Assembly: GCA_024274915.1 (NCBI GenBank)
Contig: JAJSAC010000068.1
Coordinates: 1-64,000 of the forward strand
Length of the DNA stretch: 64,000 nt
Direction: 5' to 3'
Origin: Thermodesulfobacteriota bacterium
Lineage (GTDB): Bacteria > Thermosulfidibacterota > Thermosulfidibacteria > Thermosulfidibacterales > B14-G1
Under the pieces are notes generated by a model. The model was not told the DNA's origin, ran no database searches, and saw only the letters and a list, made by a program, of their open reading frames with translations. Shown here one piece after another: positions 16,801-25,883 of this stretch (position 1 is its first letter; each line of letters opens with the position of its first letter). The position numbers and the translations under genes were made by a program.

Positions 16801-18207
16801 ATGGAGATGAGGTGGCCACCCAAATACGACGGGTCTTACCTTCCCTCTCCCGACTCTGAGTATTGGAATAGAAAGCTGGAGACCATGGATCCCCAGGAGA
16901 GGGAGGAGAGGGTGATCCTTCCCAAGCTGAGGGCTCAGCTCAAGTATGCCTATGAGCATTCCCCATTCTACCGGAGGAAGTGGGACAGGGCGGGTATAAG
17001 ACCCGAAGACATTCGGTCCTTGGAAGATTTTGAGCATATTCCCTTCGTGACCAAGGAGGGTATTCGGGAAGATCAGAGGGAGTATCCACCTTTTGGAAGC
17101 AACCTCTGTATTCCTAGGGGAGGGGTGGGCAGGATCCACGGTACTTCCGGGACTACGGGGAAACCCACGGTTTTTGCCGTGGGCAAGGAGGACTTGGATC
17201 GTATAGCTGAGGCCCATGCCAGATGCATGTGGAACTTTGGGGTCAGGCCGGAGGATACGGTCTTTATAGGTTCTTTCTTTAGTCTCTACTGGGGAAGCTG
17301 GGGGGCTCTCTTGGGCACGGAGCGCCTGGGGGCTACAGCCTTTCCCTTTGGGGCGGGAGTGCCGGGCCAGACTGAGAGGGCCCTTGAGTGGCTCAAGGAG
17401 ATTAAACCCACGGTCTTTTATGGGACGCCTTCCTATGCCCTTTACATGGCGGAGAAGGCCAAGGCCCGGGGTTATGATCCCTTGAGGGACTTCAATTTCA
17501 GGATCCTCTTCTTCTCGGGAGAGCCAGGGGCAGGGGTCCCCTCCACTAAGAAGAAGATAGAGGAGACCTTTGGGGGTATCTGTATCGATTCTGGGAGTAC
17601 GGCGGAGATGACCCCATGGATGTCCAATTGTGAGTGTAGGTACAGGACGGGCATGCACCTATATCAGGATATCGTTTATGCGGAACTGGTGGATCCCGGT
17701 ACAAAGAAGAGGGCGCCCTATGGGTCTGAGGGGGTCACCGTTTACACCCATCTGGAGCGCACCTCTCAGCCCATGATCAGGTTCTGGGCCGGGGATATCG
17801 CCATGTGGGTGGACGACCCCTGTCCCTGTGGAAGGACCTATCCCCGCTTGCCCAGGGGGATCTATGGAAGAGCCGATGATATGTTTGTGGTCCGGGGGGA
17901 GAACGTCTATCCCAGTGCAATAGAGGACGTGATAAGGAGCATAGAGGGGTTTGGGGACGAATACCGGATTATTATCACCAGGGAGGAGGCCATGGATGAG
18001 CTCATCATAAAAGCCGAGTACGCGCCTGAAGTGGATCCTGCCCACGTTCCCAAACTGAAGGCACGGCTGGAGACTGAGCTAAAGATCAAGGGACTCAGGG
18101 CGACGGTCCAGATGGTACCCCCCGGCACCTTGGAGAGAACGGAGTTCAAGGCGAGAAGGGTGATTGATAGTCGGGATTTGTACGAGGAGATGCGGAAGAA
18201 GGGATGA
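16801..18207 (+). CDS. acyl/aryl-CoA ligase, phenylacetate-CoA ligase (PaaK) family
   Basis: The protein has 468 residues. The AMP-binding motif is HGTSGTTGKPTVFAVG, followed by later ANL-superfamily elements (FFSGEPGAG, GSTAEM, the YGRADDMFVVRGENVYPSAIED hinge region and a C-terminal lid with RTEFKARRV). Members activate aromatic or small branched acids with ATP and CoA. Adjacent to a split acyl-CoA mutase, it most likely makes the mutase substrate. It starts 4 bases after the small mutase subunit gene. The specificity cannot be read from the sequence. Confidence 0.9.
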   Translation: MEMRWPPKYDGSYLPSPDSEYWNRKLETMDPQEREERVILPKLRAQLKYAYEHSPFYRRKWDRAGIRPEDIRSLEDFEHIPFVTKEGIREDQREYPPFGSNLCIPRGGVGRIHGTSGTTGKPTVFAVGKEDLDRIAEAHARCMWNFGVRPEDTVFIGSFFSLYWGSWGALLGTERLGATAFPFGAGVPGQTERALEWLKEIKPTVFYGTPSYALYMAEKAKARGYDPLRDFNFRILFFSGEPGAGVPSTKKKIEETFGGICIDSGSTAEMTPWMSNCECRYRTGMHLYQDIVYAELVDPGTKKRAPYGSEGVTVYTHLERTSQPMIRFWAGDIAMWVDDPCPCGRTYPRLPRGIYGRADDMFVVRGENVYPSAIEDVIRSIEGFGDEYRIIITREEAMDELIIKAEYAPEVDPAHVPKLKARLETELKIKGLRATVQMVPPGTLERTEFKARRVIDSRDLYEEMRKKG

Positions 18208-18376
18208 GGATGTGACAGGCGACGCCGGGGCGGTTCCCTTCCGAACTCTGAAAGGCTGCTGGGGCTGTAATAGAACCCTTTTTGCCCCTTTGTTTGGATG
18301 CCTCGTTGCTAAGCTCCTTTGGAGGAACTAGATTTTACCTTGTGAGCCGCAAAAACTCTTTGAGACGGGGGGGAAG

Positions 18377-18868
18377 ATGGGTAGACCTATCCATGCCGCG
18401 GGAAGGAAAGAGTACGGTGGTGACGATCCTGGCACTCCTTACTACGAGCATCGTAAGTACCCTGAGCCTACGGTATGTGCCAAGTGTGGTTTGGTTTTTA
18501 AGAATGGGAGATGGACCTGGAACGGTTTCTCCTCTGATGGGAAGGTGAATAAGGGGTCCTGCCCAGCCTGCAGGAGAATTGATGACAAGTATCCTGGGGG
18601 AATTGTCAGGCTGGAGGGGCCGTATTTCCTGGAGCGCAAAGAAGAGATAATGAATCTGGTGAAGAATGAGGAGGAAGATACCAAGGCTTTGAGGCCCCTT
18701 CAGCGCATTATGGGTATGGAAGAAGATGACCACGGGGTTACCATTTACGTCACCTATCCCCATCTGGCTCGTCGTATCGGGGAAAAGGTGAACTCAGCCC
18801 ACAAGGGGGAGTTGAATTTTAGCTACAACGAGGGTGAGAAGTTTGTGAGGGTGCACTGGAGAAGGTGA
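18377..18868 (+). CDS. BCAM0308-family protein with CxxC pairs
   Basis: The protein has 163 residues. An N-terminal zinc-ribbon-like part has CAKCGLVFKNGRW and CPACRRIDDKYPGG, with a following LEGPYF segment and a C-terminal domain ending RRIGEKVNSAHKGELNFSYNEGEKFVRVHW. This matches what I recall as the BCAM0308 family, which is uncharacterised. The C-terminal part resembles RNA-binding or NMD3-like modules. SD GGGGGGGAAG precedes the ATG. It lies 170 bases after the CoA ligase and ends before a strong terminator, so it may be the last gene of the operon or its own unit. Confidence 0.8.
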   Translation: MGRPIHAAGRKEYGGDDPGTPYYEHRKYPEPTVCAKCGLVFKNGRWTWNGFSSDGKVNKGSCPACRRIDDKYPGGIVRLEGPYFLERKEEIMNLVKNEEEDTKALRPLQRIMGMEEDDHGVTIYVTYPHLARRIGEKVNSAHKGELNFSYNEGEKFVRVHWRR

Positions 18869-18894
18869 GAATTGAGAGGGGTTCCTTTTGGTGT

Positions 18895-18917
18895 GGGGGC
18901 TGGCGGCCCCCCTTTTT
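18895..18917 (+). terminator. intrinsic terminator after the BCAM0308-like gene
   Basis: GGGGGC (18895-18900) pairs with GCCCCC (18906-18911) around TGGCG and is followed by CTTTTT. It closes the plus-strand catabolic operon. Confidence 0.85.
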
Positions 18918-18991
18918 CATTGGGATTGTGGCGTTGATGGGCTTTTCAAAATAGTTTATCTTCTCCCTAGCATGGGCCATGGGGGGTTGGA

Positions 18992-19933
18992 GTGGAGGCT
19001 TTTATTCTTGATGGGGAAGTGGGATCCTTCGAGGCTGGTTTAGGGCTTGGTAAGGATTATGGCAGTTACTGGTATGGGGAAGGTAGGATTCTGGAAATTC
19101 CCACCATTGGGACTGTCAAGCTGCCTAGGGAATTGGTAAAGCCTGTTTTTTACCCGGTGTTTCCAGGGATCTTTAACCATTGTTCCGAGGAATGCTACCA
19201 ATGCAGTTTCCTGTGGGCCCTTAAGGCCTATCAGGAGAGGGACCTCTTCTCTGCTCTGGTCTTCTTCCAGGGGGGGGAGGACTCTCCTGAGGCTGCGGCC
19301 ATGATGGGTTTCATAATGCTCATTCAGAGCAAGAGGAAGGGGGCCATCCCCTTTTTAGAGATGTCCCTTGTGGAGGAAGGGGGAACCATGGGCTCTTTCC
19401 TGAGGGATTTGGGGTTGGTTCCCTATATCACCTTCACTTTTGCTCCCGGAGTGAGGATGGGGGTGACGGTGAGTCCAAAGGGAATTAGGGCCCTTCTGGC
19501 CCGTCTCTACAGAAGTATGGGCTTTAATGCCCCTGCCAGGGAGATTATGGAGAGGCTTGCCATGGGTGGCACGGACCCCGTTCTCCTTTTGGAGCTGGTG
19601 GAGCTTTACTTTTCTGAGGGACAGTACAACAGGATTGTGGAGTTGCTCCATGATCTGGAGAATGAAACCCCTGTGCATACGGCCTTGCTTTTCTATTTGG
19701 CCATGGCTTTGGAGGCCTTGAACATTCCTCGATTGGCCTTTGTCGCTTATAATAAGGCTTTGAGGCGTAAGAAGGGAAGGGATCCCCATCTCTTGAGAAC
19801 TATCCGGTATCGCAGGGCCCTCCTTTACGAAAAGATGGGCATGCGCCGGCGTTACCGCCAGGAGCTGGAGCGCCTGTGGGAGGAAGATCCCCACTACCTG
19901 GATTTGGGAGAGAGGATGGCGGGGCTTCTCTGA
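18992..19933 (+). CDS. TPR-like hypothetical protein with N-terminal Cys cluster
   Basis: The protein has 313 residues from GTG 18992 (GGGGGG SD five bases upstream). I do not recognise the family. A short cluster HCSEECYQC lies near residue 65. From there on, helical repeats resembling TPR units run to the end (for example ALKAYQERDLFSALVFFQ and ALEALNIPRLAFVAYNKALRR). No signal peptide or membrane segment is seen. The stop overlaps the addB ATG (TGATG), so it is translationally coupled to the recombination nuclease genes. A scaffold role is possible but unproven. Confidence 0.7.
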   Translation: MEAFILDGEVGSFEAGLGLGKDYGSYWYGEGRILEIPTIGTVKLPRELVKPVFYPVFPGIFNHCSEECYQCSFLWALKAYQERDLFSALVFFQGGEDSPEAAAMMGFIMLIQSKRKGAIPFLEMSLVEEGGTMGSFLRDLGLVPYITFTFAPGVRMGVTVSPKGIRALLARLYRSMGFNAPAREIMERLAMGGTDPVLLLELVELYFSEGQYNRIVELLHDLENETPVHTALLFYLAMALEALNIPRLAFVAYNKALRRKKGRDPHLLRTIRYRRALLYEKMGMRRRYRQELERLWEEDPHYLDLGERMAGLL

Positions 19934-22698
19934 TGGGAGGGGGTCTCAGGGTTCTAGTTGGGCCTGCAGGATCGGGCAAGACGAGAAGGGTTCTGGAAAG
20001 TTTTGTTCGTGAGTTGGAAAAGGGGGGAGAACCCCTTCTCCTTTTGCCCTCCAGTCACAGGGTGGGAGAGGTGAAGGCGCGATTCCTCTCCCAAGGTGTT
20101 CCACCTGGGTTGGCCACTATACATACCCTTGAAAGTCTTTTGAATATGGTGTTTTCGGGTACCCCCTATGCTTATAGGCGACTCAACGCTGTGGAGACCC
20201 AAGCTATTGTGGAAGAAGTGGTGAGGCAAGTGCAGCCTAGGCTGAGATACTTCTCTGAAATGGGCCTCCGATGGGGGTTCGGCCGGGTGGTGGCCCGTTT
20301 TCTGAAGGAAGCCATGGTGCTGGAGGAAGGGGAGGTCTTCCTGAAGGAGGTGAAGCCTCCCGAAAAGGCCAGGGATCTGGCCCTGATACTGAACGCTTAC
20401 AGGGAGGTTTTGAATGATAAGGGCCTGCTGGACGAGACCCTGGCCTTTGTAGAGGCCGCCAGGTTGGTGGGGGAGGGAAGGGCTCCTTCCCTGGCAGGGG
20501 TTACCCATCTTTTGGTGGACGGATTTTACGATTTCACCACTGCCCAGTGGGCCCTGATGGAGACCCTTATAGATTTTCTACCCCGTACCACCTTCGCCCT
20601 CCTATATCACTCTTCTAGGCCTCGCCTTTTCTCCTTGCCCGGTAGGCTTCTGGAGAGGCTGAAGACCCGCGGAGCTGAAGTGGAGGAGCTGGAGGGGACT
20701 GACTGGCCTCTCTCACCTCTGGAGAGGCGCCTGGGTCGAGGAATGGTTTTCATCTCCAAAGTGGATCTTTCCTCGCGGGTCTTTCTCATTAAAGGAGGTG
20801 GTCCTTGGGGGGAGGTGAGGTGGGTGGCTTATAAAGTGGCTTCCCTTGTAAGAGAGGGGGTGCGGCCCTGGGATATTGGCGTGGTGGTCAGGGATCTGTC
20901 CCTTCGGAGAGGGGAACTGGAAGAGGCTCTGGAGGCCTGGGGGGTTCCCTTCCATGTCACTCAACATCCTGCCCTGGCTGAGCATCCCCTGGTGAATCTG
21001 GCGGTGATGCTTCTCAAGGCCCGGCTTGAGGAGTTACCTGCCAACAGATTGGTTTCTATAGCATTATCGTCCCTGGTGCCCTTGGGCGTGGAGACCCGAG
21101 AGGAGATCCTTAAATTGGTAGAGAAGGTCCAATACGTCTTGGGTCTGAAAACCTGGAAGTCCTTGCTTGCCGATTTAGGAGATTTTCCCCGGGCTTCCAG
21201 CTGGATGACGGTCACCCTTTTGCCGGCGTTGGAAGCCATTCCCATCCGGGCCCGGGGTGGAGAGATGGTGGAAGGGATGGAGGAGGCACTGCACATCTTG
21301 GGTATGGGAGAAGACCCCATTCTATCCTTCTTCAAAGAGGCCATGTTGTGGGTGGTGAGGGGCAGGGAGGTGGCGGGGGGAGGCGAGTTTACCTTGGAAG
21401 ACTTCCTCCTGGGTCTGGGAGGTGTGCTGAGGGAGTCCCACTATTCTCCTCTGGTGTCTAGGGAAGGGGTGACGGTCATGGGGTTACTGGATGGTCGCCA
21501 GTCTTCATTCTCCCACCTCTTCTTTGTGGGCCTTCACCAAGGCAGCTTCCCTGCCCAGGTTCAGTCCGATCCCCTTTTGAGGGATGGGGATAGGGAGCGA
21601 ATAAACAGGGCTTACAAGGCAGCTGTGCTGTCCCTTCCAGGGGAGCATAGGGGTGAGGAAGACAGGCTTCTCTTCTATATAGGCGTTACCCGGGCCCGGG
21701 ATAACCTCTATCTTTCATACAATGCCAGGGATGAGGATGGTAAACCTCTATCTCCTTCTCCTTATTTGATCCAACTCTTGGAGGGGGTGGATCATACTGT
21801 GGTGGAGGGGGTTCCACCTTTACCCTTCACTGTAGGTGGTAGGGAACCCATGATGGAAGAGCGCATAGAGCCGCCTTTCCCTCTGCCCCAGGTGTGGACC
21901 CCTACCCAGATAGAGACCTATGCCCACTGCCCGTATGCCTTTTTCCTCCGCTATGTTTTGGGGATAGAGCCTTTCCAGGTACCTGTGGAAGAGGCCCTGA
22001 GTACTTCCATCGGAGAACTCTATCATCGGGTATTGGAGGATTACGAAAGGGCCAGGTTGGAGGGCCATGGAGGATTGAGAGAAAACCTGGCTCTTTTGGA
22101 GGAGGTGGCTGGGGAGGTCTTTGAGAGGTTCCTCAAAGAGGGCAAGGTGGGTCATCAGGGACTTTTTAGGGCCGAAGCAGAGCGTCATCTGGATGTGCTC
22201 AGGACCTTTGTACGGTGGGAGACGGAGGAAGGCCATTCCCCTCCGTCTGGCGTGGAGGAGCCTGTGCAGGGCGATTATGGTGGTATTCCCCTGGAGGGCA
22301 GAGTGGATAGGGTTCAAGAAGATGGTGAGGGATGGGCCCTTTGGGATTACAAGACGGGCAGTAGGTACGCCTTTGAGAAGAAGTGGAAGAAGAAGCTTCT
22401 CTTCCAACCTTACATTTATGCCCATCTAATGGAGTCCCGAGGCAGGGTCTGCCGGCGGTTCCGCTATCTTTTTCTTCTCCAGATGGATAGGGGGAAAAAG
22501 GGGTTTCTTGATTTGGAGGTCTCGGCTCCGGAGCGCCGGGAGATGTTGGATCTTATGGTGGATCTGGTAAATATGGCCAGAGAGGGCCTTTTCCCTTTCC
22601 GTTCCCAGGATGTGGGTCTGGAGGAGACAGACGATAAGTGTCGCTACTGCCCCTATAAAAGGCTGTGCCGCAGGGAGGATAAGCCCCTTGGGTGGTGA
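19933..22698 (+). CDS. addB: AddB-type helicase-nuclease subunit with Fe-S PD-(D/E)XK domain
   Basis: The protein has 921 residues from ATG 19933; the frame is open further upstream but there overlaps the previous gene. Walker A is GPAGSGKTRR near the N-terminus, then an inactivated helicase-like middle. A C-terminal PD-(D/E)XK nuclease has GRVDRVQ and LWDYKTG. The Fe-S cysteines are one in YAHCPYAFFLRY and three in CRYCPYKRLC, the AddB pattern. With AddA it resects double-strand breaks for RecA and degrades linear foreign DNA. The end overlaps the start of addA by 11 bases. Confidence 0.9.
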   Translation: MGGGLRVLVGPAGSGKTRRVLESFVRELEKGGEPLLLLPSSHRVGEVKARFLSQGVPPGLATIHTLESLLNMVFSGTPYAYRRLNAVETQAIVEEVVRQVQPRLRYFSEMGLRWGFGRVVARFLKEAMVLEEGEVFLKEVKPPEKARDLALILNAYREVLNDKGLLDETLAFVEAARLVGEGRAPSLAGVTHLLVDGFYDFTTAQWALMETLIDFLPRTTFALLYHSSRPRLFSLPGRLLERLKTRGAEVEELEGTDWPLSPLERRLGRGMVFISKVDLSSRVFLIKGGGPWGEVRWVAYKVASLVREGVRPWDIGVVVRDLSLRRGELEEALEAWGVPFHVTQHPALAEHPLVNLAVMLLKARLEELPANRLVSIALSSLVPLGVETREEILKLVEKVQYVLGLKTWKSLLADLGDFPRASSWMTVTLLPALEAIPIRARGGEMVEGMEEALHILGMGEDPILSFFKEAMLWVVRGREVAGGGEFTLEDFLLGLGGVLRESHYSPLVSREGVTVMGLLDGRQSSFSHLFFVGLHQGSFPAQVQSDPLLRDGDRERINRAYKAAVLSLPGEHRGEEDRLLFYIGVTRARDNLYLSYNARDEDGKPLSPSPYLIQLLEGVDHTVVEGVPPLPFTVGGREPMMEERIEPPFPLPQVWTPTQIETYAHCPYAFFLRYVLGIEPFQVPVEEALSTSIGELYHRVLEDYERARLEGHGGLRENLALLEEVAGEVFERFLKEGKVGHQGLFRAEAERHLDVLRTFVRWETEEGHSPPSGVEEPVQGDYGGIPLEGRVDRVQEDGEGWALWDYKTGSRYAFEKKWKKKLLFQPYIYAHLMESRGRVCRRFRYLFLLQMDRGKKGFLDLEVSAPERREMLDLMVDLVNMAREGLFPFRSQDVGLEETDDKCRYCPYKRLCRREDKPLGW

Positions 22699-25600
22699 GA
22701 GGGAAGGGTTTCTGGCCTACTTGGAAGAGGAGGGTTTCACTGGGGAGCAGAGGGAAGCCATTCTGGCCCCTGGCAATGTGATAGTGGAGGCTGGGGCAGG
22801 GACAGGCAAGACCAAAACCCTGGTGGCCCGTTATCTGTACCACGTGCTAGTAGACGGATTTGCTCCCTCCCAGGTGGTTGCCCTCACCTTCACTGAAAAG
22901 GCCGCTCAGGAGATGAAGGACAGGATAGCCCAGGAACTGGGGAAGTTTATAGGCACCTATCTGGAGGACAGGGCAGCAAGGGCTTTGGAGACCGTGGTTC
23001 ACGCTCCTATAAAGACCTTCCACGGCTTTGCTGCCTATCTTCTCAGGGAATACCCCGTAGAGACGGGAGTGGATCCTGCCTTTTCCGTTTTGGATGATAT
23101 GGGGGAGGGGCTCCTCCTTGATGAGGCCATCAATGGCTACCTATCGGGCCATCTGGATTCCCCCGCCCTCACCCTTCTCCTCTCACGTTGGAACGTCTTT
23201 CAGCTCAAAAGGGCCTTGAGGCTTTTTTTTACATCTGTAATCCCGGAATCGGAGTGGGAAGAAGTGGAAGGGGCTGCCCTGAAGGCCTTTCCTTGTCTGG
23301 ATCAGGTCTCCCTCCCCAGGGAGCTGGAGATGGTGAAGGATCATCTGGCTGCGAGGAGGGAGGTGGAGAGGCTCATGGCCCAGGGCAGATGTCCGGGGCT
23401 ATTTCCCAGGGTGCTCAATTCCCTGGACATGTTGGAGCATCTCCTTTCTCGCATTTCCCATGGGGAAGATCCAGTCCCTGGGCTCACAAGGATAGCTAGA
23501 GAACTGGAGGCTTTCCCCTCGTGGGGCAGATGCCGTCATCTCCAGGAGTTGGAGGCCTTGAAGCATCTGGCCCCCCTCATATGGGAGTGGCTGGAGGCTC
23601 GGGAGGGGAAGGGGTTCTACAGGGCCTTCATTGAGGTGGCCAGGGGTGTGGATGAGACATTGGTGAGGATGAAGCTCAGAGAAGGTGTCCTCTCCTTCTC
23701 CGATTTACAGAAGGGGCTTATCAGGGGGCTGCGTAGGAATAGGGGATTGGTGGAGGAGCTTAAGGATCGCTTCCGTCGCTTTTTGGTGGATGAATACCAG
23801 GACACCAACGAATTTCAGAGGGAGGTGGTGTGTCGCCTCTGTGAGGAGGTGGGGGAGTACGCCCCCCAGTATCAGGGGGCCAGGTTGGAAGAGGGGAAGC
23901 TTTTCATTGTGGGGGACCCCAAGCAGTCCATATATGCTTTTAGAGGAGGAGACGTGGCCGTCTATGCCAGGACCAGGGTGCAGATGGGAGAGGGAGCGGC
24001 CAAGCTCCTTTCGCTAAGCTTTCGCAGCGGGTCTTCTTTAGTGGATGCTGTCAATGCCCTATTCTCCACTGTTTTTTTCCCTTCTGTGCCCCTCCCCGAG
24101 GAGTACGTGGTGCCTTTCACACCCCTTACCTCTCCCCGGGATGGGGGAGAGGTATGGATTTGGAGTCTGGATGAGGGGGACGACTATCTTCAGGCTGTGG
24201 CCCGCTTGGTGCTGGGAGTAAAAAAGGAGGGAAGGCGGTGGGGAGATATAGCCCTGCTGGTGAGGCGCAATGTTACGGCTGTGGAGCTTTACCAATACCT
24301 GTCTGGCCTCAATATACCCCTGGTCTCTTCCACCACGGGATCTTTGGAGGAGAGGCGGGAGGTCCAGGATCTCCTGTTGTATCTCAAGGCCCTGGATAAC
24401 CCTGCTGATAACTACTCAATAGCGGGGATACTTCTGGCTCCCTTTGTTGGGGTGAGCCATGGAGCCTTGCTCAGACTCTCTTCCAGAGGTGTGGGTCTTT
24501 ACAGGGCTTGGCAGGGGGCGGTGGAAAGGTCAGCTGGGACCTGGGGCATTGAACAGGGGGACTTGGAGGCCCTAGCCCGGGGACTGGAGGTCTTCCAGGA
24601 TCTCATGAAGAAAAAGGACAGGCTCACCATCAGTGGTCTCATCCAAGAGGTGGTGAGGTCAACGGGGTATGGAGCCTGGCTGGCTCGTCAGCCTTGGGGG
24701 GACCAGGCCTTGGCCAATCTCGATCGTTTGGCCAGGGTGGCTAGGCGCTTTCAGAAGGGGCGGCTTTTCACCCTTTCGGAGTTTCTAATATATCTCGATC
24801 ATTGGGGCCTTTCGTCCCGGGAGATTCAGGAAGGAGTGGAGGGCGAAGACGCTGTTGCCATCCTTACCGTTCACGCAGCCAAGGGATTGGAGTTCCCCGT
24901 GGTGATTCTGGCCGAGACATGGAGTAGGTTTAGAAGGAATAACGATCCCGTTCTTTATGACCCTCAGGGAGGCTTTGCCATCAGGATTCCAGGGGTGGAT
25001 ACAGCACCCCATTACGGAAGGGTGAGGGCCATGAAAGACGCCAAAGGCTGGGAGGAAGAGAAGAGACTCCTTTACGTGGCCTTTACCAGGGCTATGGACG
25101 AGCTTCATCTGGTCCTTCGAACTGGTGGTCACCGGGGACAGACTTGGCATTCCCTTTTGAAGGAGGCGGGGGTGGAGAGGCTGGCCCGAAAGGGGGAGTG
25201 GGACAGGCTGCCGCCCCAGGAGAGACTGGGCTCTAAGGAGAGGATGGGAAAAGAGTTGTGTTTACCTCCCCTGGAGAAGAAAGGCCGTGGTGAACTGGCC
25301 ATTGGGGTCAGATACCTGCTGGGCCATAGTGAGGTGGAGGAAGGGGGAGTAGGCACCCTGTTGCACCGGGCCCTGAAAGAGATCTCCCATCCCCGGGAGG
25401 CCGGTGAATGGTTCCGACTTAACACCCCTTCTTTCTCTTCTCGAGATATGGTCCTTTCGAGGCGGACCTTTGTGAGGATGATAAGGGACTACTTTTCCAG
25501 TTCTCTGTACCTGGAGGTGGTGGCCAAGGCCCGCCGCCTCTATCGTGAGTTGCCCCTCGAGGCTCTTTACAGGTCTGTGAAAGTGAAAGGAAGGCCGGAC

Positions 25601-25879
25601 CTTCTGGCCGTTATGGAGGACGATTCTTTGGTATTGGTGGAATATAAGCTCCGTCGTTCCATTGTGGCCATTGGGGAATATGTTGATCAATTGGCCCTTT
25701 ACGCCTGGCTGGTGAAGCAGCATACAGGCCACTGGCCCCACGAAGTCTATCTCTATTACTTGGCCTCCGGGGAGGGGGAGAAGGTAGATGTTGGGGCCTT
25801 GAGGGGGAGGGCCCTTGCCCTTTTGGAGGAGGGGTATATAAAGCTCATTGAGGATACCACTACCCAGGGGGAGGTGTAA
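22688..25879 (+). CDS. addA: AddA-type UvrD-like helicase-nuclease
   Basis: The protein has about 1063 residues. I chose TTG 22688 because AGGGAGG lies 9 bases upstream; the ORF is open to 22610, but that would lie inside addB's Fe-S region. Helicase motifs are Walker A EAGAGTGKTKTL, motif II FLVDEYQDTN, motif III VGDPKQSIYAFRGG and motif VI LLYVAFTRAMDELH. The C-terminal nuclease has GRPDLLAV, LVEYK and YVDQLALYAW. It is the motor and second nuclease of the AddAB enzyme. It ends 4 bases before the likely HflX start. Confidence 0.92.
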   Translation: MGGEREGFLAYLEEEGFTGEQREAILAPGNVIVEAGAGTGKTKTLVARYLYHVLVDGFAPSQVVALTFTEKAAQEMKDRIAQELGKFIGTYLEDRAARALETVVHAPIKTFHGFAAYLLREYPVETGVDPAFSVLDDMGEGLLLDEAINGYLSGHLDSPALTLLLSRWNVFQLKRALRLFFTSVIPESEWEEVEGAALKAFPCLDQVSLPRELEMVKDHLAARREVERLMAQGRCPGLFPRVLNSLDMLEHLLSRISHGEDPVPGLTRIARELEAFPSWGRCRHLQELEALKHLAPLIWEWLEAREGKGFYRAFIEVARGVDETLVRMKLREGVLSFSDLQKGLIRGLRRNRGLVEELKDRFRRFLVDEYQDTNEFQREVVCRLCEEVGEYAPQYQGARLEEGKLFIVGDPKQSIYAFRGGDVAVYARTRVQMGEGAAKLLSLSFRSGSSLVDAVNALFSTVFFPSVPLPEEYVVPFTPLTSPRDGGEVWIWSLDEGDDYLQAVARLVLGVKKEGRRWGDIALLVRRNVTAVELYQYLSGLNIPLVSSTTGSLEERREVQDLLLYLKALDNPADNYSIAGILLAPFVGVSHGALLRLSSRGVGLYRAWQGAVERSAGTWGIEQGDLEALARGLEVFQDLMKKKDRLTISGLIQEVVRSTGYGAWLARQPWGDQALANLDRLARVARRFQKGRLFTLSEFLIYLDHWGLSSREIQEGVEGEDAVAILTVHAAKGLEFPVVILAETWSRFRRNNDPVLYDPQGGFAIRIPGVDTAPHYGRVRAMKDAKGWEEEKRLLYVAFTRAMDELHLVLRTGGHRGQTWHSLLKEAGVERLARKGEWDRLPPQERLGSKERMGKELCLPPLEKKGRGELAIGVRYLLGHSEVEEGGVGTLLHRALKEISHPREAGEWFRLNTPSFSSRDMVLSRRTFVRMIRDYFSSSLYLEVVAKARRLYRELPLEALYRSVKVKGRPDLLAVMEDDSLVLVEYKLRRSIVAIGEYVDQLALYAWLVKQHTGHWPHEVYLYYLASGEGEKVDVGALRGRALALLEEGYIKLIEDTTTQGEV

Positions 25880-25883
25880 GAGC

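Noticed and set aside
18208-18376. Small gene or RNA between the CoA ligase and the BCAM0308-like gene
   Set aside because: No ORF with a start signal, no tRNA-like fold and no convincing promoter could be seen in these 169 bases.
25848-25883. TTG 25848 as the HflX start
   Set aside because: No Shine-Dalgarno sequence, lies within the end of addA, and adds a 12-residue head not expected in HflX. The strong SD points to 25884.
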